Shown here one piece after another: positions 1-6,163 of a stretch of DNA of 6,163 bases. Both the position numbers and the translations under genes were made by a program. Below the pieces are notes generated by a model. The model did not search any database. It was not told where the DNA came from and saw only the letters and a list, made by a program, of their open reading frames with translations. Source of the stretch: Betaproteobacteria bacterium (lineage in GTDB: Bacteria; Pseudomonadota; Gammaproteobacteria; Burkholderiales; Burkholderiaceae_E). The stretch covers positions 1 through 6,163 of the forward strand of contig RFVZ01000157.1 in NCBI GenBank assembly GCA_009922405.1. The letters run 5' to 3'. Every line of letters begins with the position of its first letter. Positions within the stretch are counted from its first letter, which is position 1.

Positions 1-1970
1 CCCTTCGCCAAAACATCAGAACCCACATACGAGAGCTCCGCGCCTTGGGTCGCAATGTGTCCGACATTCTGGACTCGGCTAATTGTCTTGTTGCCCGCCA
101 AGGCATCGACAATTGACTGCGAATAGAGTGCATCGTGCGTGTCTTCAGAAAAGAGTGTTGCGCGCAACAACCCACCCGGAATGTCCTTTTCGGCGCTGAG
201 TTCCCCAGTCAGCGAACGCTCAGGGCGCAAATTCGGATCGTTAATGTATTGAGAATTAGTCGTCGAAGTCGCTCCATAGAGTTCGGCCACTGTCGGCATC
301 CGCACCGCCCGTCCCAACGAGGCCTTAAGCACCAGATCATCACGTACCGCAAACGACAGCGCGGCTTTCGGCGAGACGAAAGAGCCTTGACGGTTCGGAT
401 GCGAAATACTGCTGGTTGCCGAAAAATTGGTCAGCCCGCCCGTGGCGCTCCAGTCTTCGTAGCGGGCCCCGAGGACGGTCTTCCAACGCGGGGCCAAGGC
501 CCAAACGTCTTGCACATAGAAGCTTCGGAGTCGGGTTTCACCACCCACGTTGCTCAGGAGATCCCCAGCGGGGTCGCTCAGCCAGTTGCCCGCAATCGAA
601 GATGTCCGGTAGCGCAATTCGCAATGATCTTGTTGCACTCCAAAATCCACTTGATGCGCCCCCCGAATGCCTTCAGGACGCCAGATGCCCTTGAGGGCAA
701 GGGTTTGCCACCCCGTTCCACGACCGTCGGCAATCGTGCCAGCGCCGCCCTGTGAAGCGGCCGGTAAGGTGTTCGCAGAACCGTTCTGACGTTTGAGATC
801 CGTGCCGTATTCATAGAGGCTGGTAGCCAATTCCCAGTCGAACACCCCTTTGGTATTGCTTTTGACGGACAGGCCATGCATCGCGTGCGTCAGCGACTCA
901 TTGGTGAGCGCGAAATCGCCGCCGGTCAGGGCTGAAAAACTGCGTCCTTCGATGTTGATTCCACCGCTGGTGACCGGACTGCCAGTTGCGGTCTGCAAAT
1001 AACTCCGAGGGCGACCCTCAGAGGTGTTCTGCCACACCCCCAGGGTGTACGAAGCACGAAGCGTCGGGCTCAGGTCATATGCCAGCTTGAGCTTCGCGTG
1101 GTCCTGCTGGGTTCGGAATTCAGTCCCGGTCCCAATGATGTACCAGGGCGCGTTTGCGTTGTTCAGCCCGGCGACGGCTCCCGTCACCGGGGTGCCCGAG
1201 GCCCCCACCGTGCCTGCACTGACCAGACGGGTTGCAAAAGTCAGCGGTTGGCCATGACTGTCGGTGTGGTTGAAATTAAAGAACCAGGACCAGTCACCCG
1301 ACCGACTGCCCGCCGAGGCACTGGTCTGCCAGGCCTGATAAGTCTCCCTCGTGTTGTAGAGCTCGAAGGGTTGCGAGCTGAAACTCACCTTTCCGTGCGC
1401 CTCGAACTGAGTCGGCATGCGGGTCACGTAATCCACCACCGCACCCACCGAATTGCCCGGATAGGCGGCCGAGAACGGGCCGTACATCACATCCACACGT
1501 TCGATTTCTTCGGGAGTCACCAGGCCCCAACGCGGGACGAAAGACAGCCCACCGATGCCATTACCGAGAAAGTTTGAAAGCAGAATGCCGTCCGCATAGA
1601 CTGCCGACCGCGCGCTGTTGCCCGTACCCGAGGCGCGGCTCGACAAAATCGCATGGTTGTAGTCGCCGATGTAGCGCTTTCGGACCAGAAGACTCGGGAA
1701 GTATTTGATCGCGTCTTCGCTATCAGTGGCGTTGATGCGGTCCTCGACCTCGCGCCCAGTAATCGACTCCATGGTCGTCGGGATGTAAGTCGGCATCGAA
1801 CTGGGATTGGTTCCGGTCACCACCACGACGCCGAGACTGCGCTCCGACCCGTGGTCAGCAAAAGCGGCAGGTAAGGGGCCAAATGCCATGGCGAAGGCCA
1901 TCGCAAAGGGCGTTAATTGAAAACGGCGAGACGAAACCGCGCGAGTCGCGACCGATTGATCCAGATACAT
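1..1970 (-). CDS. TonB-dependent outer-membrane receptor, 3' end cut off by window edge
   Basis: This is an energised outer-membrane beta-barrel transporter that imports a bound ligand using TonB-ExbBD. I translated the minus strand by hand from the ATG at 1970-1968. It stays open for 656 codons to the window edge, so the last barrel strands are missing. An SD-like AGGAA (1979-1983) lies 8 nt before the ATG. Residues 1-38 look like a signal peptide with a long basic n-region, a Met/Ala/Phe-rich core and cleavage after AFA. A TonB-box-like VVVVTGT follows at about 48-54. The plug spans about 65-186 and includes SRASGTGNSARS (111-122), VYADGILLSNFLGNG and EEIERVDVMYGPFSAAYPGNS, ending VVDYVTRMP. 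Barrel signatures include RAVRMPTVAELYG and INDPNLRPERS near the truncated end. The plug differs from my memory of OprC/NosA-type copper receptors, so the ligand is unknown. The upstream DUF2946 gene hints at a metal or metal complex (inference). The family call is firm; the substrate is open. Confidence 0.93.
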   Translation of the reverse strand, partial: MYLDQSVATRAVSSRRFQLTPFAMAFAMAFGPLPAAFADHGSERSLGVVVVTGTNPSSMPTYIPTTMESITGREVEDRINATDSEDAIKYFPSLLVRKRYIGDYNHAILSSRASGTGNSARSAVYADGILLSNFLGNGIGGLSFVPRWGLVTPEEIERVDVMYGPFSAAYPGNSVGAVVDYVTRMPTQFEAHGKVSFSSQPFELYNTRETYQAWQTSASAGSRSGDWSWFFNFNHTDSHGQPLTFATRLVSAGTVGASGTPVTGAVAGLNNANAPWYIIGTGTEFRTQQDHAKLKLAYDLSPTLRASYTLGVWQNTSEGRPRSYLQTATGSPVTSGGINIEGRSFSALTGGDFALTNESLTHAMHGLSVKSNTKGVFDWELATSLYEYGTDLKRQNGSANTLPAASQGGAGTIADGRGTGWQTLALKGIWRPEGIRGAHQVDFGVQQDHCELRYRTSSIAGNWLSDPAGDLLSNVGGETRLRSFYVQDVWALAPRWKTVLGARYEDWSATGGLTNFSATSSISHPNRQGSFVSPKAALSFAVRDDLVLKASLGRAVRMPTVAELYGATSTTNSQYINDPNLRPERSLTGELSAEKDIPGGLLRATLFSEDTHDALYSQSIVDALAGNKTISRVQNVGHIATQGAELSYVGSDVLAK

Positions 1971-1992
1971 GATTCAAATTCCTGAGATCGCT

Positions 1993-2018
1993 TGCACACG
2001 CAATACCCAGCGTGTGCA
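1993..2018 (-). repeat. Perfect 8-bp inverted repeat in the receptor leader
   Basis: TGCACACG (1993-2000) and CGTGTGCA (2011-2018) are perfect inverted copies around a 10-nt spacer. They lie between the DUF2946 stop and the receptor start, with the near arm about 22 bp upstream of the ATG and about 9 bp upstream of the SD-like AGGAA. As RNA this would form a GC-rich hairpin just before the ribosome-binding site; as DNA it could be a dimeric repressor operator. No U-tract follows, so it is not a normal intrinsic terminator. The structure is seen directly; the role is inference. Confidence 0.5.
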
Positions 2019-2076
2019 GAACATCAAAACGGCAAGCGCGGCTGTTCTTGACAACCCGCTCGGGGTTCAATGACGT

Positions 2077-2559
2077 TCAGGAAATGTGTGGAGGACCTCG
2101 TGGCCGCGCCTGCAACCAGGCGAACAATGGGCGGGGCGCCAGCAGAAAAAGTCGAGGCGGCGCATCGCTGAGCCCAGATAATTTCAACACCGACTGCGAC
2201 GGTGGCGGCAGAGCGGAATGCCCCGACTGACCGCACATCGGACAGTGCTCCGCATTCAGATCATGTGACGCGGGAAGCGTCTTCGATTCAACGTCTATGG
2301 ACTCGTCGGCCAGTTGCAGGCCGGGGTCCATCGAGATGCGTTCAACACCCCGAGTCGTACAGATCTCCATCTCCATCGCCGGCCCAGTTTGGGACGAAAA
2401 ACGAACCATCGCGTGGGAGATCGTGGGCATGACGGCCATCGCAATCATTGCCCAGAGCGCGGCCCAGACGCCAAAACGCTCGAAGACTCGAGGCAAGCTC
2501 GGGTAGGAACTTCCTGACTGCCTCGATGGGCAGCGTGCGCGTGGTGCTGCCTGGGCCAT
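2077..2559 (-). CDS. DUF2946-type exported small protein with HCPMC motif
   Basis: This is a 160-residue protein of unknown function resembling the DUF2946 family. The N-terminus has a hydrophobic stretch (about 31-46, WAALWAMIAMAVMP) ending ISHA at 50, which suits a signal peptide or membrane anchor. Then come EICTTRG (C67) and a His/Cys cluster, HCPMCGQSGH (H105, C106, C109, H114). The C-terminal half has a hydrophobic segment and ends ARPRGPP, as I recall for the family. A CxxC with flanking histidines could bind a metal, but this is unproven. The receptor gene lies 106 bp downstream on the same strand; from memory, DUF2946 genes often sit beside TonB receptors, some copper-related. The start is uncertain. 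The ATG at 2559 has no clear SD and lies just beyond a predicted -10. A TTG at codon 22 (2496-2494) has AGGAAG (2510-2515) 13 nt upstream and would give a 139-residue protein with a tidier signal peptide. Confidence 0.8.
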   Translation of the reverse strand: MAQAAPRARCPSRQSGSSYPSLPRVFERFGVWAALWAMIAMAVMPTISHAMVRFSSQTGPAMEMEICTTRGVERISMDPGLQLADESIDVESKTLPASHDLNAEHCPMCGQSGHSALPPPSQSVLKLSGLSDAPPRLFLLAPRPLFAWLQARPRGPPHIS

Positions 2560-2567
2560 GTGCGGAC

Positions 2568-2595
2568 GTTATCGCAGCGGTCTGAATGGTGTCAA
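2568..2595 (-). promoter_or_regulatory. Candidate sigma-70 promoter for the DUF2946-receptor pair
   Basis: On the minus strand a consensus -35 TTGACA (2590-2595) is followed after 16 bp by GATAAC (2568-2573), a 4/6 match to the -10. It fills the 47-bp gap after the GT/methyltransferase stop, so the DUF2946-receptor pair may be transcribed independently of the upstream gene. The expected start of transcription falls almost on the ATG at 2559. The transcript would then be nearly leaderless, or translation would begin further in. I saw no convincing Fur box here. Confidence 0.45.
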
Positions 2596-2606
2596 TTCAA
2601 TTCGGA

Positions 2607-4100
2607 CTAAAACTGAGTGCGAAATGACCGTGCCGAAGTCTTTTCGGCGGGCGTTGTTCGGCGCTTGACTAGCGAGACCTTCATCGAATTGATCGCGCGT
2701 GGCGTGCGTAACACCTGCGGTTGGGGAAGGTTTTGTTTGATCAATTCTTGACCGGCCTCAGACGGAACAAACTCCAGCGAAAGGCAATCGAAGCGATATT
2801 CGAACCACCCCAGGTACCAGAACCATTCGGTGTAATACAACCAGGAATGTTCATTAAACGCCCTGACATGGGTCGGGTCCTGCCATGCACCGTGCGAAAG
2901 ATCATAAGGAACCAGGATCTCAAAGCGCCCTCCCTCCTTCAGCAAAGCGAGACAATGGGTCATGAACCGTTCCAGATCTGGAACATGCTCCAGCACATCA
3001 ATCGCGACGATTTCGTCTAGGCTTGCCTCCGAGAATACAATCTCGCCGTAGACGTGCGAATTGACCGTCACGGGAAACTCAGAGACCGACGTCAGGTCAA
3101 AGACAAGATCGGGGTTGGTGGACCGATTGATGTCCACGTTCAGATACCCCGGGCGATAGTCTTTCCCGCTGCCAATATTCATTCTGGTGGGCGCCGACGC
3201 AGTGCGCGAACAGCCATGCTTGCCTGGGACCTGCGACTCACCAAGGACCTCTCGCACCGTTTCTGTCAGTGCGCGACTAAATTCCCCATGGTCCAAGGAA
3301 AGGCGAAAGGTTTCGGTTTTCTTTTGCGCGCGCGCCGCAAACCCTTCACGATCCTGAAGTAGTCCCGCAACAAATGCTTCGAAGGGTTCGGCGCCGGGGG
3401 TAAAAACCGTGTCCTGATAGATGGCCGGGGCGGACTCGATAGGGAAATTCTCCGAAATCACCGGGATCCCGTTAATCAACGGATAAAAGGCGCGGATTTG
3501 CTGGAAGATCTGGCTGTCGTAGAAGTGTAAATTCAGTAGAGCCCTGGTGTTGGCGAGCAGGACGTCACGCTCAGGGCCATAGAGTCCATAGAAATCCAGG
3601 ACTTTTAGTCCGTGGTTCTCGCGCAGAGAACTCAGGACTTTCTTGCGACGATCATTCAACGAGCCGTAAAAAAGCAGATCGTATTCGGGGACAGCCGTGG
3701 TAGCGATCCGATTCAATGCATCCGCATGATGAAAGCAGACCACCTGCTTATGATCGTGTTTGATCCTGACCAGATTAAATTCGGAGTAATCCCAAATGTA
3801 ATGTTGGTTTAGTACCTGCTTATAATCCGCATTGATCCAGGCACTCTGTTCAGGCAACTGTTCACTATTGAAGACGACCACGTTCTGCCCCAGATTCAAT
3901 TGCGATTTGGGGTTGATGTGCGCGCCGAAAACAATATTTAGCCCGGTCGGCAAGATCCGGTTCTTACTGAGGCTGGCCTCGAACCCAACCTCACGAGACT
4001 TTGCAACCACATATTCCGCGGCCTCGAGGAGTGCCAGCGCGTGGATATAACCTGGGGGCTGCATCAGGCAGACGTTGATGTGGGGGCGCAATGACGACAT
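2607..4100 (-). CDS. Two-domain glycosyltransferase-like / SAM-dependent methyltransferase fusion
   Basis: This is a 497-residue soluble protein with no signal peptide or membrane segment. The N-terminal part (about 1-290) resembles GT-B glycosyltransferases of the CgeB / Glyco_trans_1_2 kind. It has VVVFNSEQLPE (74-84), YIWDYSEFNL (101-110), YDLLFYGSLNDRRKKVL (140-156) and the donor-side stretch NTRALLNLHFYDSQIFQQIR with NGIPVISENFP (210-220). After a Pro/Ser-rich linker (about 288-306) comes a class I methyltransferase. It has motif I MNIGSGKDY (307-315), an acidic strand end LNVDI with D323 expected to contact SAM, DVLEHVPDLERF (368-379), and HGAWQDPTHVRAF (403-415). The likely role is sugar transfer plus methylation of a glycan or its carrier; donor and acceptor are unknown. 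GGAG lies 8 nt before the ATG, supporting this start. The stop is TAG. It is divergent from the OGT-like gene, suggesting joint control. Fold assignments are good; the substrate is inference. Confidence 0.85.
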   Translation of the reverse strand: MSSLRPHINVCLMQPPGYIHALALLEAAEYVVAKSREVGFEASLSKNRILPTGLNIVFGAHINPKSQLNLGQNVVVFNSEQLPEQSAWINADYKQVLNQHYIWDYSEFNLVRIKHDHKQVVCFHHADALNRIATTAVPEYDLLFYGSLNDRRKKVLSSLRENHGLKVLDFYGLYGPERDVLLANTRALLNLHFYDSQIFQQIRAFYPLINGIPVISENFPIESAPAIYQDTVFTPGAEPFEAFVAGLLQDREGFAARAQKKTETFRLSLDHGEFSRALTETVREVLGESQVPGKHGCSRTASAPTRMNIGSGKDYRPGYLNVDINRSTNPDLVFDLTSVSEFPVTVNSHVYGEIVFSEASLDEIVAIDVLEHVPDLERFMTHCLALLKEGGRFEILVPYDLSHGAWQDPTHVRAFNEHSWLYYTEWFWYLGWFEYRFDCLSLEFVPSEAGQELIKQNLPQPQVLRTPRAINSMKVSLVKRRTTPAEKTSARSFRTQF

Positions 4101-4161
4101 CTCTAACTCTCCGAACCAAACTTACCAACTGGATCGCCCTGAATTTTGTTGGGGCGTATTG

Positions 4162-4189
4162 ATTCTATTCGTGCAACAAAAGATCGCCA
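4162..4189 (-). promoter_or_regulatory. Weak candidate promoter for the GT/methyltransferase gene
   Basis: On the minus strand TAGAAT (4162-4167) matches the -10 consensus at 5/6. TGGCGA (4184-4189) is a 3/6 match to the -35 at 16-bp spacing. Transcription would begin near 4155, giving a leader of about 55 nt that contains the GGAG ribosome-binding site. The -35 is poor, so an activator or another sigma factor is possible. Confidence 0.3.
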
Positions 4190-4201
4190 GTAAGGCATCC
4201 C

Positions 4202-4229
4202 TCGACTGCCCCACCGGACTCGCTAGACT
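4202..4229 (+). promoter_or_regulatory. Weak candidate promoter for the OGT-like gene
   Basis: TCGACT (4202-4207) and TAGACT (4224-4229) are 4/6 matches to -35 and -10 at 16-bp spacing. They stand back to back with the minus-strand candidate without overlapping it. Transcription would begin near 4236, inside the inverted repeat, leaving a leader of about 70 nt. Confidence 0.3.
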
Positions 4230-4235
4230 ACTCCA

Positions 4236-4256
4236 CGTCTGTCGTAAGATCAGACG
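4236..4256. repeat. Short inverted repeat upstream of the OGT-like gene
   Basis: CGTCTG (4236-4241) and CAGACG (4251-4256) are perfect 6-bp inverted copies around a 9-nt spacer. Allowing a 2-nt bulge, the outer CAC and GTG also pair. It sits at the predicted transcription start of the rightward gene, where a repressor site or a 5' hairpin could act. Repeats this short arise by chance, so confidence is low. Confidence 0.3.
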
Positions 4257-4304
4257 CGTGCCAAAGTTATCGACAACGATCGTCACAGCCAGTCCTCGAC
4301 CAGG

Positions 4305-6163
4305 ATGAAAGCGAAACATCCAAACAAATCGAATGTCGGTGCCGGGGATTCATTTCAGCGCGCGACCGCGCTTCATCAACGCGGGGCGATAGCGGAGGCA
4401 GCAGCACATTATCAAGAGTTGCTGGCGAAAAATCCCCGCCATGCGGGCGCAATCCATGGTCTAGGCACGATCGCATCGCACCAGCAGCAACATGAACGGG
4501 CTATCAAGCTCATCGGGTTTGCGATCAGCATCGACCCGAACAACTACACCTACCACCATAACAAGGGTAGTGCGCATCAGGCGATCGACGAACTCGAGCA
4601 CGCGATAAACAGTTACACCCGGGCGCTACAACTCAACCCGAGTTCCCCGCTCAGTTGGTACAACCGGGGCGTGGCCTACCTTGAATCAGGCGAACCGACG
4701 CAGGCCGCATCAGATTTCAGCGAAGCGATCCGCCTCGCCCCGGAGCACTCGCAGGCGTTTTTCAACTTGGGCAACTGCTTTCGCATACTCAAGAACCCAG
4801 ATCAGGCAATCGAGGCCTACGAGAGAGCCATCGAACTCGACCCGGCGGATCTTCCTGCAAGGGTCAGCGAGGCGGCAATTTTGCAAGAACTCGGGGAGTT
4901 TGACCGGGCGCTCGAAACCTATGACGAAATTATCCGGCGGTCGCCCAATGCCGAGGCATTCTGTAACCGCGGGACTTGCCTGCAACGAATGGGACGACAT
5001 GCCGAAGCGATCGAAGACTTCAAACGCGCGATCGCCGTCAATCCAAACCTCGCCGAAGCATTCTGCAATCTGGGCATCGCGCATCGAAGCCTGGGCGACA
5101 TCCCAGCGGCTCTCTCAGCGTATGACAGAGCCATTGAAATTGCTCCATCGATGGTCGAGGCTTACTGTAACAAGGGTGTCGCGCTCAAGGAAGCCGGCCA
5201 AATTGACCAGTCGATCCGCGCATTCCATCAGGCCGCATCCATCTCACCAGATCACCCAGAAACCCATGGAAATCTGGGTGTCGCGCTACAGAGAGCGAAG
5301 CAGTTCGGCGCCGCCATTGCCAGTTACACCAAGGCGATCGAGCTGAAGCCCGACTATATCGATGCTCACTACAACCTTGCGCTACTGCATCAGGAGTTAA
5401 ACCAACTCGAATCTGCCCTTCAAGGATTTGAAAAGGTCCTGTCCCTCAATCCAGACTACGAATATCTGGCTGGAACGATTCTCTACACGCGCATGAGACT
5501 CTGCGATTGGACGAATTACGACGCTGATCTGGAACGACTTAGCATTCAAATCGGCGAGGGCCAAAAGGTTTCGTCTGGGTTTCCAGCGGTCACCTTGCTA
5601 GACTCTGCATCAATCCAACGACGAGTCGCGGAAATCTGGATCAACGACAAACACCCCTATAACCCGCGCTTAGGGCCATTCGCATCCTTAACCGCGGGTC
5701 CCTCGCGAACCACCCATGTTCGACGAGGAAAAATCAGGCTAGGGTACTACTCTGCCGATTTTTATAACCATGCCACTTCTTATCTGATGGCAGAGTTATT
5801 CGAGCGACACAATCAACTGGAATTTGAATTGATTGGATTTTCGTTCGGACCAAAAGCAACCGACGCAATGTCCGAACGTGTCGCCGATGCATTTACCCAT
5901 TTCATCGATGTTCGCTCCAAAACAGATCTCGAAATCGCCCAGTTATCCAGAGACCTCGAAATCGATATCGCAGTCGATCTTAAAGGTTTCACTCAAGGCC
6001 AACGGGCCGGGATCTTCGCCCATCGCGCGGCGCCCGTTCAAGTGAATTACCTGGGATATCCAGGTACGATGGGTGCGGACTACATCGATTATCTGATTGC
6101 CGACGCGCAATTGATTCCCCCAGATCAGCAAATCCATTATTCAGAGAAGATTGTTTATTTACC
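4305..6163 (+). CDS. TPR O-GlcNAc-transferase-like (SPINDLY/OGT, GT41) protein, 3' end cut off
   Basis: This is a cytoplasmic glycosyltransferase that would move a nucleotide-activated sugar onto Ser/Thr of proteins or onto a glycan. The hand translation runs 619 codons to the window edge. Residues about 13-385 form roughly 11 TPRs of 34 residues; the repeat near 183-215 has 33. Asn recurs at TPR position 6 (N86, N120, N154, N221, N255, N289, N323, N357), like the asparagine ladder of OGT. A linker with RLCDW (398-402) follows, as in bacterial OGTs. The catalytic N-lobe then begins: IRLGYYSADFYNHATSYLM (477-495), with H489 matching the conserved OGT His, then DLKGFTQGQRAGIFAHRAAP, LGYPGTMGADYIDYLIAD and HYSEKIVYL. 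Asp554 occupies the place of human His558, which I recall as usual in bacterial members. The UDP-binding C-lobe, perhaps 200-250 residues, is missing. An in-frame TAA at 4245 and no earlier start codon fix the ATG at 4305, although no good SD precedes it. Confidence 0.92.
   Translation, partial: MKAKHPNKSNVGAGDSFQRATALHQRGAIAEAAAHYQELLAKNPRHAGAIHGLGTIASHQQQHERAIKLIGFAISIDPNNYTYHHNKGSAHQAIDELEHAINSYTRALQLNPSSPLSWYNRGVAYLESGEPTQAASDFSEAIRLAPEHSQAFFNLGNCFRILKNPDQAIEAYERAIELDPADLPARVSEAAILQELGEFDRALETYDEIIRRSPNAEAFCNRGTCLQRMGRHAEAIEDFKRAIAVNPNLAEAFCNLGIAHRSLGDIPAALSAYDRAIEIAPSMVEAYCNKGVALKEAGQIDQSIRAFHQAASISPDHPETHGNLGVALQRAKQFGAAIASYTKAIELKPDYIDAHYNLALLHQELNQLESALQGFEKVLSLNPDYEYLAGTILYTRMRLCDWTNYDADLERLSIQIGEGQKVSSGFPAVTLLDSASIQRRVAEIWINDKHPYNPRLGPFASLTAGPSRTTHVRRGKIRLGYYSADFYNHATSYLMAELFERHNQLEFELIGFSFGPKATDAMSERVADAFTHFIDVRSKTDLEIAQLSRDLEIDIAVDLKGFTQGQRAGIFAHRAAPVQVNYLGYPGTMGADYIDYLIADAQLIPPDQQIHYSEKIVYL

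Larger units (their letters stand above)
4101..4304. promoter_or_regulatory. Divergent control region between GT/methyltransferase and OGT-like genes
   Basis: This 204-bp non-coding stretch separates two divergent genes. It holds a possible promoter for each direction and an imperfect inverted repeat, listed separately. I found no RNA gene, riboswitch-like fold or repeat array. Its shortness and head-to-head layout make shared regulation of the two glycosylation-type genes plausible. Confidence 0.6.

Noticed and set aside
135..755. Plus-strand reading frame of 206 codons
   Set aside because: It lies wholly opposite the receptor gene, is Arg/Pro-rich with no recognisable domain, and has no SD. 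It is a shadow of the minus-strand coding sequence.
1098..1577. Plus-strand reading frame of 159 codons
   Set aside because: It is antisense to the receptor plug and barrel, with low-complexity Arg/Gly/Val content and no family signature.
2048..2070. Hairpin AACCC/GGGTT just after the DUF2946 stop as an intrinsic terminator
   Set aside because: The stem is only 5 bp plus a bulged 3 bp and no U-tract follows on the minus strand, so termination before the receptor gene is not supported.
2560..2606. Possible Fur or Zur box upstream of the DUF2946 gene
   Set aside because: AT-rich GAATTGAATTGAC is a short direct repeat, not the interrupted palindrome expected for Fur or Zur.
4172..4189. sigma-54-like TGGC...TTGC elements on the minus strand upstream of the GT/methyltransferase gene
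   Set aside because: The GG-to-GC spacing is 2 bp longer than the fixed -24/-12 distance sigma-54 needs.
4681..5346. Plus-strand reading frame of 221 codons inside the OGT-like gene
   Set aside because: It is out of frame with the TPR protein, Ser/Arg-rich and without domains. The TPR frame across the same bases is unmistakable.

Overview
The window is typical of a Gram-negative proteobacterium, most likely beta- or gamma-. It encodes an outer-membrane TonB-dependent receptor, a small exported DUF2946 protein and a bacterial O-GlcNAc-transferase-like (SPINDLY/OGT) protein. The DNA is moderately GC-rich. The genus cannot be named from the sequence.

There are four protein-coding genes in two divergent blocks. 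Three genes read leftwards on the minus strand. In order of transcription they are a two-domain glycosyltransferase/methyltransferase (4100 to 2607), a small exported DUF2946-type protein with a His/Cys-rich HCPMC motif (2559 to 2077), and a TonB-dependent receptor (1970 to beyond position 1; its C-terminus is outside the window). The fourth gene reads rightwards from 4305 past the right edge. It encodes a long TPR solenoid followed by the first part of a GT41 (OGT) catalytic region.

Two functional themes are visible. The DUF2946 and receptor genes look like an outer-membrane uptake pair, possibly for a metal or metal complex. They have a candidate promoter just upstream of the DUF2946 gene and an 8-bp perfect inverted repeat in the receptor leader. 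The OGT-like and GT/methyltransferase genes share a 204-bp divergent control region and look like a glycan-building or protein-glycosylation pair. One gene would supply a TPR-guided glycosyltransferase, and the other a sugar transferase joined to a methylase.

No tRNA, rRNA, CRISPR array, insertion sequence or phage gene is visible. No non-coding stretch exceeds 204 bp. Nothing proves a wholly new system. The strongest leads are the divergent OGT / GT-methyltransferase pair, the asparagine ladder in the TPR solenoid, the base-composition change within the OGT gene, and the hairpin in front of the receptor.
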